The translations under genes and the position numbers were made by a program. DNA of 64,000 nt from Triatoma infestans. Its lineage: Eukaryota; Arthropoda; Insecta; Hemiptera; Reduviidae. Where the stretch lies: NCBI GenBank assembly GCA_011037195.1, contig JAAEAF010002794.1:62001-126000 (forward strand), written 5' to 3'. Position 1 is the stretch's first letter, and each line of letters begins with the position of its first letter. Below, piece after piece: positions 10,626-19,981 of the stretch. The notes under the pieces are model-generated. The model was not told the origin of the DNA and ran no database searches. It saw nothing but the letters and a program-made list of their open reading frames with translations.

Positions 10626-10958
10626 AAAAAGAGTAGTTAATATTGTATCTATAATAGCTACTGTTTTAAATCAAGTTAATTAATGTGAATTTCCTTCATT
10701 AATTTGTGTTTTCGAGTTGTTGTCGCACTTTAATATTTTGTACTATTTTTACATAAGTCCAGACGTCTGGACTTAATTATTGGCTAACGATAATTGTAAA
10801 TGTTTTCATGTAACAGTCATGTTCATAATATGTAATTTTGTCCGCATAAATATGTATTTTAGTTTAAATGTAAGCTGTAATGTGCATTTTATACATGTAT
10901 TAATATTTTGTAAATTTCATGTAGTGCTCAAATGAGCTTGATGATAATAAAGATATTT

Positions 10959-10960
<2 letters not shown>

Positions 10961-11001
<41 letters not shown>

Positions 11002-11220
11002 ATACATTCACCCACATGTATGGTAACGACACTTGTACGCGAACTTGTAAACTTTCGCACATACACTTCATATTCAACGGACACAAAAACATGTATTTCC
11101 GGTCTAAAACTCAATTTGACAAGATCCATAATACTTCCTGTTTCAATATTAAGAGAATACAGGAAGGGCGACTGAAGCCAATCATTAAATGTTGGCATTT
11201 TTGTTTTTCAACATTTTCCG
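10961..11220 (-). repeat. H-repeat, second part, with (AC)n
   Basis: The (AC)n at 10961-11000 is followed by ATGTATTTCCGGTCTAAAAC and TCAATTTGACAAGATCC, then a broken terminal hairpin (TACTTCCTGTTTC...). It completes the copy begun at 8790. Confidence 0.7.
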
Positions 11221-11835
11221 GATAAAGGTTATAATAATTTTCTTTAATTTTGTGTCACTCAGATTTGTTGTGTGATCACTTTCATTTGGCACGTTTTTCT
11301 GACAAGTGATTTCAGAGAGAGTCGAGAGAGTTATGATGTTCGGGTCCCCTCTAATCTACACCGTACGCCGCCATACCCAGCTTTTTACCTTCCCTCATTG
11401 CTGTAATTCTTTTGTTTCTATTGATAAATTTCCTTCAAATTTAGATGATAATGTGGTGTCCCTGATAATAATGGATATTGGTTGGCAGCATTGCAAACAT
11501 ATTATCAAAGTGGCATTCTAGTGGCAGCCACACGTTACACCCCGCTCCCCCACCAAACAACTGATTAAATTTATTTAAACATTAAGTTCTTAATATTTGT
11601 GGAACACATGAACTAGGTCGGGATGCGCAGGGTTCTCGGCCATACCAAGTGAAACAACAAATTTGAGCTGTCAGCGATTTATCCTTATTGAGTTTTGTTA
11701 TACACTCGCTCACACAAACACTTTTTTGTCAAAAAAGAAAAACAAATGAATTCAAGATCTCAAAATACTTGGAAAATATGCGTTGACCACAATGCTCGCT
11801 CTGATCCCAGGAAGAAGAGCAAAGTGTCTGATGTA
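11221..11835 (-). repeat. Degraded H-repeat fragment (about 11640-11790) and otherwise featureless DNA
   Basis: Only AATTTGAGCTGTCAGCGATT followed by TTGAGTTTTGTTATACAC recalls the H-repeat (minus). The rest of the stretch shows no gene or element that I can name. Confidence 0.4.
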
Positions 11836-12094
11836 AACGACTTTCTCTCTTTTAATTCCAAACAGTTTTAATTAACACATTTTTTAAACTTGATACTTTA
11901 TCTAATTGCTTTCGTATTACAGTGGTAGGTGTGCACCGCCACAAAATTAGACTTTCGCGGGTAGCAACATCACCGAGCTCCACTTTACCCGCCTAAAAAC
12001 CTTTTTTCTCGGGAAAAAATTGTATAAGCACAAGGGTGTTACCACCCCTACTATCTCACCCACTACTATCTCTCCCCCTACCACCACCCTATTA
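11836..12094. repeat. Left arm of a distant inverted repeat
   Basis: This arm is the reverse complement of 16679-16962 with very high identity across the unique part (TTTCGCGGGTAGCAACATCA, CGAGCTCCACTTTACCCGCC). The only large difference is in a CCCCTACTATCTC-type simple stretch, which is longer in the right arm. It ends at TATTA just before a (TG)n(CG)n tract at 12107-12131. Confidence 0.9.
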
Positions 12095-12139
12095 TATGCG
12101 CGCTCGTGTGTGTGTGTGTGCGCGCGCGCGCATATATCC

Positions 12140-12240
12140 ATTCAAATAGACATATTTTCGTACTCCGGGGACCTCAAATCAATTTCGAAAATGTTGACCC
12201 AATCGCACCCTTATTCTGCCGCAGCTCTCAGAGAAAATAG
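12140..12240 (-). repeat. H-repeat hairpin-end fragment
   Basis: GGGGACCTCAAATC, AATTTCGAAAATGTTGACCC and ATCGCACCC, then TTATTCTGCCGCAGCTCTCA in place of the terminal hairpin. Minus orientation. Confidence 0.55.
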
Positions 12241-12317
12241 AAAAATCTCTCACACACCACTTTCACTTAGTCATTATTGACAAACTTTCTTCAAACTTAT
12301 CTTCAAGTAATCTAAAT

Positions 12318-12575
12318 GTTTAGCAGTGTTCAACTCGAGAGCATGAGTTTCCAGCTCCAGGGTACCTCTCTAAATGTATAGCAGTGTTCAACATTTCAAC
12401 TCAAGAGCATGAGTTTCCAGCTCCAGGGTACCTCTCTAAATGTATAGCAGTGTTCAACATTTCAACTCAAGAGCATGAGTTTCCAGGTCGAGGGTACCTC
12501 TCTAAATGTATAGCAGTGTTCAACATTTCAACTCGAGAGCATGAGTTTCCAGCTCCAGGGTACCTCCCTAAAAGC
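12318..12575. repeat. 66 bp minisatellite, about four copies
   Basis: The unit contains TCTCTAAATGTATAGCAGTG, CATTTCAACTC and GAGCATGAGTTTCCAGCTCC. The first copy is shorter. Because 66 is divisible by three, one frame stays open and reads a 22-residue repeat. That frame is not evidence of a gene. Confidence 0.9.
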
Positions 12576-12831
12576 AGTGTTCTCGGCAAAAAAATTTCAA
12601 ACAAAAGTTAGGGATTTTTTTTATATTATTGTTCTGTGAGATCCCAAGTTTAACCCGTTGTTGTTCTGGGGAAAATCGCAGAAAACTGAAACAACTTCTC
12701 GGTTTGTCGCTCAATTGGCCAACTGATTTTCTTCAAATTTGGCATTTTTACGATATATTTAATTCTAATTAATATTGTTTACATGATCGAATGATATAAT
12801 AAACGAATATAACACTTTAGAGGAAAACATA

Positions 12832-12964
12832 GTCTGTGTTATCGCACTATCTGAAAAACGCATCCTGAAGATGGGCGAACGCCCGAAACCGGTCGATGAC
12901 CGCAAAATGAAGTAGGCTATCACGGAAAATGTCTCTGATGCTTTGCGGAACTAACTACCACAAC
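12832..12964 (+). mobile_element. Small insertion with CTGAAGA...GAAACC motif and 8 bp target duplication
   Basis: It is flanked by AAAACATA at 12824-12831 and 12965-12972 and inserted in an H-repeat. Inside, CCTGAAGATGGGCGAACGCC and CGAAACCGGTCGATGACCGC form a GGGC/GCCC stem between CTGAAGA and GAAAC, then a CGGTC/GACCG stem. This is the arrangement of PLE terminal hammerhead-like motifs. One extra T before the stem and the absence of a clear cleavage site argue against an active ribozyme. Confidence 0.5.
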
Positions 12965-13035
12965 AAAACATAATCCCACCTCTCCCCCAAAACATAATCC
13001 CACCTCTCCCCCAAAACCAAATCCCACCTCTCCCC
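12965..13035. repeat. 24 bp tandem triplication
   Basis: Three copies of AAAACATAATCCCACCTCTC followed by a run of C; the third has diverged. It is a local expansion of the H-repeat's C-rich block. Confidence 0.8.
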
Positions 13036-13293
13036 ACAAAAACCCCTCTTAAATTATATTTCCCAGTAAAATAAATCACATAAATGTTAGAGCTCCCTAT
13101 GCATAGTTAACATACCAAGTTAAAAAAAATCGTTGCAGCCGTTTTTGGCAAAATTGCAAAAACCCAAAAAACTCCATTCAGTAAAGTGTTATTGCGTTAA
13201 TGTTGGTCAGAACCTTATTAGGTCCCATGACAGCATGTAAACCAAATATAAAGTTGGAACAATCGGCGACTTTCCCTTTTTGAGTTATGCTGA

Positions 13294-13328
<35 letters not shown>

Positions 13329-13779
13329 AATTTTTCAAAACCATTTTTTTCGGTCTCAGGAGACCTCAAAACGCATACTTCCGGTGAAAACTCGATATCG
13401 AAAATTTGACACGATCGCAATACTTTCTCTCATAGCAGTAAGAGGAAGTAATAAATCTGTACCAGCCCGCACCACCTTTCTCTTCCTGTATTTCTCTACT
13501 TCCAGTTGACAAAATACAATCTTCAGTTTATTCACATCCTTCAAATACAATCTAGGTGGTGGCACCCCTATTATAGTGATCTGGTATTTTAGAGGGGCAT
13601 GACGAACCCGCTTCCGCGAGAATCTCCTGAAATCAATTCTCTTCGAAATTAAGTTTCATATAAACGTGATGAATGAAAAATATTTGCCGCGAAGACCTAA
13701 AAGATCAAGCGTGATGGGTTTTATTTGTGGTTGTCGTATAAAAAAAAACCGTGAGTATTTTGACACGACACAGAAATGT

Positions 13780-14045
13780 CGCGAAATACTGAACAATCCA
13801 TTCAGGAAGTTCACACTTCTAGGCAAGCGATTTTCTTAAAAGTCGAATTTTAACATTATTTAATTCTCATTAATATTATGTAGGTAACCTACAATGCAGT
13901 GCACTTTAGACCCACAGCCCCCACTCCTTCCCATATCAATTTTTCCAAAAAAAATCACATCTAAATTTGATAGACTAGATGTGGGTAAAATTGATACAAA
14001 GTTCAAAAGAAATCATTGTAGCTATTTTGCAAAAAATATACGCGA
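13780..14045 (-). repeat. H-repeat fragment
   Basis: GCGATTTTCTTAAAAGTCG, ATTTAATTCTCATTAATATT, the C-rich block at 13910-13930 and CAAAGTTCAAAAGAAATCAT follow the minus order of the family. Confidence 0.55.
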
Positions 14046-14439
14046 GGAAATGAAATCCAATAGTGTGGCGTTATTTCCAGTTGAGGAATTTCCACCACAA
14101 CTTCCTGTTCATCTCCTGATGATTTCCTCACGGAAATTCTAGTTTCAGCTTCAGGTAATCAAAATTTCTCTTAGAATTAGGAAATTTGACGTTTCTTTGC
14201 AATGTTTCGAACACATTCCAGAATGTTCACTTTCTCAATATGAAGAGGCGCTCCATTGTATATTTCAATTAAAACATCTCGAGTTCTATGGTATGGTGGG
14301 AGGTGCGCAACAACTTATTAATTTTTAATTATATTGTAGTGGATTCAGGTGCATTATAGTTGAAATTATATTGTTGTTCAGGGAGTAGTGCACCAATACT
14401 CATCACACGTAGACACGTACATAGAACAGGAGAGCAACA

Positions 14440-14568
14440 ATGGCGTACACTGATCTCTTAACTTCCTCCTTCTTGCCGTCACTATCAGCTAGTGAGCAAG
14501 ATGAAGCCAGTGCCCTCTCTATTGTACAAGGTTGGGAGGATGATAAAAGTTTCCTTGTCAGTGTGTAG
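14440..14568 (+). CDS. Possible first coding exon or small ORF of an unknown gene
   Basis: The ATG at 14440 sits in a good context (AGCAACAATGG) and opens 42 codons. They begin MAYTDLLTSSFLPSLSASEQ and continue through GWEDDKSFLVSV to TAG. The sequence is outside recognised repeats. It has balanced, acidic/serine-rich composition typical of an N-terminus. A donor-like TAG|GTAACA follows at 14566-14574, and a weaker TCA|GTGTGT lies at 14558-14566. The upstream 100 bases are unique. I recognise no family, no continuing exon is evident, and short open frames do occur by chance. Confidence 0.3.
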   Translation: MAYTDLLTSSFLPSLSASEQDEASALSIVQGWEDDKSFLVSV

Positions 14569-14630
14569 GTAACACTTGAATTGAGTCACGTTAAGGCAGC
14601 CATGATTATGTTTAAAAAGAAGATATAACA

Positions 14631-14633
<3 letters not shown>

Positions 14634-14663
<30 letters not shown>
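14634..14663. repeat. (GT)n microsatellite
   Basis: An uninterrupted tract of 15 TG units between the possible exon at 14440-14568 and the H-repeat that starts at 14888. Confidence 0.95.
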
Positions 14664-14666
<3 letters not shown>

Positions 14667-14887
14667 AGGGAGACGAACATAAACACTAAGATGGAGTGAG
14701 ATAGGTGCAGTAAGTGAAGGCAAAACACTTGATCATTGTGCTTCTCCCTCTCGCCCACTCCCTCTGGTAACAATAGATTCTGCAACAGATCTGACTACCA
14801 CTTCACTTCACTCAAGTACCTTATGCATACAGCCACTGTGACCACCATCTTTCTAGTCATCATCCAGTTTACCCCTTCTCCTACTAT

Positions 14888-15600
14888 TTTTATTTTCTCT
14901 TAATGCTGAGAGAGAAAGTATTGGAAACGTGACAAATTTTCGAAGTAGAGTTTTCACCGCAGTAAATCTTCTGAGCTACGAAAAAAAAAATATATATAGT
15001 GTTAGGTTTGGGTGTGTGAACAAAATATCTCAAAAATTTTCTCAATTTTCTCGAAAGTGGCTCAAATTATTTTTTTTTTTTAAATGAATATAGCTGGGCT
15101 GGTTACCACTACTAGTATAGCTGGGCTGGCTACCACTACTAGTATAGCTGGGCTGGTTACCGCTACTAGTATAGCTGGGCTGGCTACCACTACTAGTATA
15201 GCTGGGCTGGCTACCACTACTAGTATAGCTGGGCTGGCTACCACTACTAGCATAGCTGGGCTGGGCTACCACTAATAGTATAGCTGGGCTGGCTACCACT
15301 ACTAGCTGTGACTTCCTAGTAGCTGTGACGTCATTTAACTACAACAACGACTGGCAATGATTTTCTTTAAACTTGGAATGCTAACTTTACATACATCACT
15401 TTTATTTGTAACATTTTTCTGGCAATTTTAGTTGGGTCATAGTTTGGTTACTAACGACCCCTCCGTGTGATTCCTGCATTCCACCTAGTTGTGGTAAATA
15501 TTTAATCCACATTCCAACATCAAAGAAAGTTTATCAGTTAGAATTTGAGAACTGCATAAAGTCGTGTGAATGTTTTCATCCAGATTTTTTTATTTCATTA
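14888..15600 (+). repeat. H-repeat copy interrupted by a 27 bp minisatellite
   Basis: It starts with TTTTCTCTTAATGCTGAGAG and AAAGTATTGGAAACGTGACA, then TTTTCGAAGTAGAGTTTTCA. The CTCAATTTTCTCGAAAGTGG block runs into the minisatellite. After it come ACTTTTATTTGTAACATTTT and the end block AAAGTCGTGTGAATG at about 15557. Plus orientation. Confidence 0.75.
15091..15307. repeat. 27 bp minisatellite, eight copies
   Basis: The unit is TAGCTGGGCTGGCTACCACT plus ACTAGTA. Copies differ by T/C and A/G transitions, and one is 28 bp. With 27 a multiple of three and no stop in several frames, both strands read open nonapeptide repeats (IAGLATTTS, and PSYTSSGSQ on the minus strand). I treat these as artefacts. 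Confidence 0.95.
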
Positions 15601-16059
15601 TTCTGGCCGGGAAAGACAAGATATTGGATATATTTCCGCTTAAATAACATTAATATTAAAGCATTATATGTAAATCAATTTTGTCATCAACGTGTGGCTT
15701 CAAAGTCAGACAAATATTCCAGTATTTTATTGGCGAATAATTAGCAGTTTAAATATGGCAGCCATAACTCAGTGGATGATAATGAAATAGTGATAAAATA
15801 TGAGAGAGAACGTGTAATGTTGGAGCATGAAAACTGTCAGCTCATTACAATTCAAATAAATTATTATTAGCATATTGATTTCAGTTGGGTGCCGGTGTCC
15901 TGTGCATAATAATGCTGATGTAAAAAAACAATGTGCAATACGTATTCATATGCAATAGGTGCTGCACCCATTTAGAAATTCAGCCAGTAATTATTATTGT
16001 TATTATTAAGCTTTGCATTTTAATTTTTGGGAAATTTTAGAATGACTGGTCATTTCACT

Positions 16060-16480
16060 TTTACTTGGTCGCTATCCGCGATTGGGTCAAATTTTCGAAA
16101 TTGGGTTTTCAACAGAAACACTCACTGTTTGGAGGAGTTTTGCACGAACAAGTGATTTTAAGCAATGCTTTATCTCTCTCTCATGTGCAAAGCCAGGTAT
16201 CCGATAAAAGGTCGAAATTCATTAGCCGCAAATACAATTTTACTAAATGGATTTTTGAATATTTTATTATTTTTTCGTAATAAGTACCTATTTCCTCTAA
16301 ACTCTGTGGTAGGCCTATCATTTTATTGTAATAATATTATTCAAGGAAATTCATTTTAGATGTGTTGGTGGGGATGGGCGACCTTTAGCTTTCCTCTCGA
16401 GTGCCATTTCTGTATATTATATGGTTTTAGCATTTTTAATGTTAATAAAAATGATATATGTTGCAGAAATCTGAGTTGCT
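16060..16480 (+). repeat. H-repeat fragment
   Basis: TTGGGTCAAATTTTCGAAAT, TGGGTTTTCAACAGAAAC, GCAATGCTTTATCTC, ATACAATTTTACTAAATGG, and a GTGGGGATGGGCGACC stretch followed by CTCTCGAGTGCCATTTC. The order is consistent with a plus copy that has lost its (GT)n. The preceding 15601-16059 shows no recognisable element. Confidence 0.55.
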
Positions 16481-16599
16481 CGAAATAGGACTCCTTTGAA
16501 TGTTGTTTTTACTTCTCCATGATTTGCTCGATCAGGACTCAACGGGTTTCTGTAAATGTATTCTCTGCGGTATATTATGTGGAACACTATGCGTTAATA

Positions 16600-16671
16600 A
16601 GTTTTTTTTTTATTGTGCAAATTGTAAAAAATACTTTTGTTTTATAAGCCAAATAAAAATCTAATCTAATT
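16600..16671 (+). mobile_element. 72 bp 3' end of a non-LTR element with 12 bp target duplication
   Basis: It is flanked by perfect TATGCGTTAATA at 16588-16599 and 16672-16683. The insert ends AATAAAAATCTAATCTAATT, a LINE-like 3' end with a short TCTAA tandem. An extreme 5' truncation explains its size. Confidence 0.65.
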
Positions 16672-16678
16672 TATGCGT

Positions 16679-16962
16679 TAATAGGGTGGTGGTAGGGGGA
16701 GAGATAGTAGGGGGAGAGATAGTAGGGATGGTAGGGGGTGAGATAGTAGGGGTGGTAACACCCTTGTGCTTATACAATTTTTTTCCCGAGAAAAAAGGTT
16801 TTTAGGCGGGTAAAATGGAGCTCGGTGATGTTGCTACCCGCGAAAGTCTAATTTTGTGGCGGTGCACACCTACCTCTGTAATACGAAAGCAATTAGATAA
16901 AGTATCAAGTTTAAAAAATGTGTTAATTATAACTGTTTGGAATTAAAAGAGAGAAAGTCGTT
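16679..16962. repeat. Right arm of a distant inverted repeat
   Basis: Reverse complement of 11836-12094. It starts TAATAGGGTGGTGGTAGG and ends GAGAGAAAGTCGTT, directly against a TA/GT microsatellite (16963-17032). Its GGGGAGAGATAGTAG simple stretch is expanded compared with the left arm. The arms enclose 4.58 kb. Confidence 0.9.
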
Positions 16963-17039
16963 ATATATATATATATGATCATATCGAACTACGTATATAT
17001 ATATGAGTGAGTGTGTGTGTGTGTGTATATATGTATGCT

Positions 17040-17410
17040 TATGTGTGTTAATAGAATATCCCAAAAACGAATAGTTGCAGAAACCTAAAACTTGATACTG
17101 CATCAGGCACCAAGATTTCGGACAAAATTCATCAACCGGAAATTCGACTTTACCTATTGAATGGTGTTTTCACTTTTTCTTAACTTGTTTGAAAACGGCT
17201 CCAACGATTTTCCTTAAACTTCTTATACTATCTACACGCCTATACCTTATACCTATACCTATACCTTACCTTATACCTATACCTTACCTTATACCTATAC
17301 CTACACCTATACCTATACCTTACCTTATACCTATACCTATACCTTATACCTAGAACTTTAATTTTTTACGTTTTCCCGGGAAAATTCATTTTTGTGATAT
17401 TGTTAGAAAG
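17040..17410 (+). repeat. H-repeat fragment with a TATACC expansion
   Basis: It carries ATATCCCAAAAACGAATAGT, CAAAATTCATCAACCGGAAA and TCGACTTTACCTATTGAATG, then GAAAACGGCTCCAACGATTT, then a hexamer-like TATACCT array at 17235-17352, and GTTTTCCCGGGAAAATTCAT. It lacks the hairpin end; the preceding microsatellite may replace it. Confidence 0.75.
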
Positions 17411-18404
17411 TTGAAGCATTAGTCACGTCTCAGAACAATGTACCACATGTAGTGGTAGGTAAGGGAACTAAGCATTTAATAAACTTCCCCACATTTAAGA
17501 AACTTTGCCCATCGTAGTGAGAATAAGAGCAAGTTGTGTGCTACGTGACGGCAGTTTTTTTTTCTTTTGAACAAGTATGGTTAAAGAAAATGTGCCTGAA
17601 CGGGCTGTACAACCTACAGGTTTACCCGTTCATTAACCGAACTTTCCTACCGTCTTATCATTATAGTCAAAAAGAATATCATATCGAAATTTCTAAAAAA
17701 CATAACACAAACTCAAAGAACAAATATTTCTTGTAAACACTCATTAAAGAAAGTAATGAAATTCGATACCAACATTATACTTTCTCTTACGTTTTATTAC
17801 AGGACTAAAATTAATAAATAAACATCTTATTTATCCTAAATGAAATTTAATTAAAAATATTTTCATTTCTTTAGAATAAGTGGTAAAGCCGGGCCAGAAG
17901 GGGTGGGAAATAACGGAAAGCTTTTAATTTTAAATCTATTTTAATATCATCAGCTTTAATTAGGAAAACACAACACTAGTACCAAGCACACGAATATGTT
18001 AAATACTGGCCGTTAGAATTAGATCGGAGTGTGTTACAAGCGTTTTGGTATTGACTGTTGATAATACTGCGACAAGTTATACCAACTGTGCTTTGAACAT
18101 TAAACTAAATGTCCCTCTGTTTGAGCGACTCTTATAACCTATAATTATTATTAGATAATAAAAATTCTAATTATTTTACTTTAATATCTTTATTTTACTA
18201 TTGCTAATGATGTTATTAACATGAATATGTAATAAACAGGAAAACGGGTGAGCGCTATCTGAGAACAGGTCTCTGATTTGATAAAGACAATATAATCTTG
18301 AACTGTTAATTATGTTCCAAATATTATTTTTGCATTTTTTGTACAATTTACACAGTGTCCAAATATTATAATTGAAACACTAATTCTCAATATATTTTCA
18401 GTTA
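17411..18404. other. No gene recognised
   Basis: AT-rich. A lone ACTTTCTCTTACGTTTTATT at about 17781 recalls the H-repeat hairpin but has no body behind it. No domain can be seen in the short open frames. Confidence 0.5.
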
Positions 18405-18544
18405 TTACTTTTCTTAACTCCCAGTAAGAAAAAGTATTGCAGTCGTGCCAGATTTTCGAAATTGAGTTTTCATCGGAAAACATGTTCCAGAGGCCCCTAA
18501 ATACGAAAAAAATGTTTTTAGCGAATGGTCTTGCTACCCTTATT
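18405..18544 (+). repeat. H-repeat, first part (split by B-element)
   Basis: ACTTTTCTTAACTCCCAGTA with AGAAAAAGTATTGCAGTCGT, then CCAGATTTTCGAAATTGAGT and AATGTTTTTAGCGAATGG. The copy breaks at the B-element and resumes at 19982 with GTGTGGTTGACAGAATATTT. Confidence 0.75.
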
Positions 18545-19981
18545 TCTCCATAAGAGAACAAATTTTGCGGCAGCTCAGTGGTGAATGGGGGGGGTCAGGA
18601 AATAATGCGGTATGAGGATTAATAATCGGAAAAAGAAAAATATATGTATATATGAATATAAATTAAAAATAATAATAAAAATTAAAAAAATGGAAAAGAA
18701 ACAAAAAAATAGAGAAGGAAAAAGATGGATAAAAAGTAAGATTCTGAATAAATTAAATGAGGAAAAAAACTAGTGGCTGAGGCGTGAATCGAACCTACAA
18801 CGCTCTACTTACCAGCCCAGTATTCTAACCACTTAGCTATCCAGTTACTTGCTGGCAGGTCTCACCTTGGCTACCTATGTGTTTCCTGTCTCAATGAAAA
18901 ATCAAACACAGGGAAACAGGAAAGAAAAATCAATACTTATTTACTGCTGGTTACAAACATATAATTAAATGATTTTTTATCTATTTACACTGGTTAGAAA
19001 ACACAAAAGAAAGATAAAATAAATGTCATAACCTTAATTAGTGAATTTCATTTATAAAATACGAGTATATTGTTGCCCTCTAAGGCCACAAAAGAAAAAT
19101 ACATTGATAAAATTACGTGATAAAATAAGTAATAATTTACTGAAAATAATGAACGGTAAAATAAATTTTACAAAAAAAGAAATACTAAATGAAGTAAAAC
19201 TGCAACGAAATACATACCGTTCTTCACCTTAATAGTAACAAACAAACAAGAAAATTAAATAAATAGCTAAATACACGTATAAATATAAAAAGAAAAAAGA
19301 TTTTCTTTTCTTTTTTTCCCTTTCAACCAGGCCTGGGGGTAAGTTATTAGTTCGGTCGTAACAGAAACCAATGTTAATTTTTCGGTGAACACAGTAGTTA
19401 GTTTTTTTTGTTTTTGTTTAGAACGCACATACACAGGCACCTGTCTGATGGCGCTCCATCCAGCTTCTTTTTCCACTTAGAATCCGGCTACGCCGCTTGC
19501 TGTCCCACAGCTCTGAGGATTTGGTGGAAAAATTAAAAAAAACAATCTTTTTTTCTCTCTCGCCTCACACACCTTGAGGGCTCTCTCCACAGATCTCTCC
19601 TCCAGTCGTCCAGACCTCCTCTTCTTTTTGCCTCTTGCGCGAATGCGCATTTAGGGCTCTCTCCCGCGACGCTGCTGCTGCTGGTGTCTTCTTCCGACAA
19701 CCTATTGACGACGATCAGTAGCACTGTCACCTAATCCAGCTGATCTAATCTACAATCTATGCCTAACCTAAGCCTTAACTCTACTACTACATCTAAACTA
19801 TCCTAAACTATCTTTACTTTCTATTAATTATACTTAACCTACACTTATACTAACTTACATCTAACTATTCTAACCTAAACACTAGATACAATGAAGAGAC
19901 TATATTGCCAGCAGTTTCGCCAAGGAGAGACCCCCCCCACGCAAAACATGGTTTATCACTTTTCGTTTTGTTACTCGTAAC
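18545..19981 (-). mobile_element. B-element, full-length copy, minus strand
   Basis: It matches the plus copy at 58.57-59.95 kb throughout. Read on the minus strand it starts GTTACGAGTAACAAAA, followed by a G-rich block GCGTGGGGGGGG and CTCTCCTTGGCG. Then come an AGGTTAG/TAAGTTAG-rich tract (19735-19880), a block with GCAGCGTCGCGGGAGAG and AAATGCGCATTCGCGC, GCGGCGTAGCCGGATTC and ACAGGTGCCTGTGTATG, a T/A-rich middle, a tRNA-like module and the end CCACTGAGCTGCCGCAAAAT. It has no long ORF. The ends are weakly inverted (TTTTGCG-type), so it could be a cut-and-paste or a retro-derived non-autonomous element. Confidence 0.75.
18777..18860 (-). other. tRNA-like module of the B-element
   Basis: On the minus strand there is an A-box-like TAGCTAAGTGG followed about 45 bases later by a B box GGTTCGATTC, and a middle loop GGCTGGTAAGTAGAG resembling an anticodon arm. 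It is probably a tRNA relic inside the element and not a functional tRNA: the acceptor stem does not pair. Confidence 0.6.

Larger units (their letters stand above)
9420..10960 (+). mobile_element. R1-clade-like non-LTR retrotransposon, 5'-truncated, in (AC)n
   Basis: The element starts within or just before the RNase H region. It ends GATGATAATAAAGATATTTAAAAC with an AATAAA at 10946-10951. (AC)n lies on both sides (9379-9419 and 10961-11000). The 3' end matches the second copy at 43.45-45.15 kb (ATTTCATGTAGTGCTCAAATG versus ATTTCATGTAGTACTCAGATG). R1-clade families that target (AC)n or (ACAY)n, such as Mino and Waldo, are known. The clade is inferred from these traits and from the RT thumb of the second copy. 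Confidence 0.8.
12580..13452 (-). repeat. H-repeat copy with terminal hairpin and (AC)n
   Basis: It runs in minus order through ATTTCAAACAAAAGTTAG, CGCAGAAAACTGAAACAAC, CCAACTGATTTTCTTCAAAT and AATATAACACTTTAGAGG. After two interruptions it continues to an (AC)n tract at about 13297-13327, GTGAAAACTCGATATCGAAA, and the hairpin ACTTTCTCTCATAGCAGTAA at about 13424. A 133 bp insertion (12832-12964) and a 24 bp triplication (12965-13035) interrupt it. Confidence 0.8.

Noticed and set aside
12384..12611. Small protein with a 22-residue repeat
   Set aside because: The 66 bp minisatellite alone explains the open frame.
15042..15299. Open frames on both strands with nonapeptide repeats
   Set aside because: The 27 bp minisatellite is a multiple of three, so any frame without a stop stays open.
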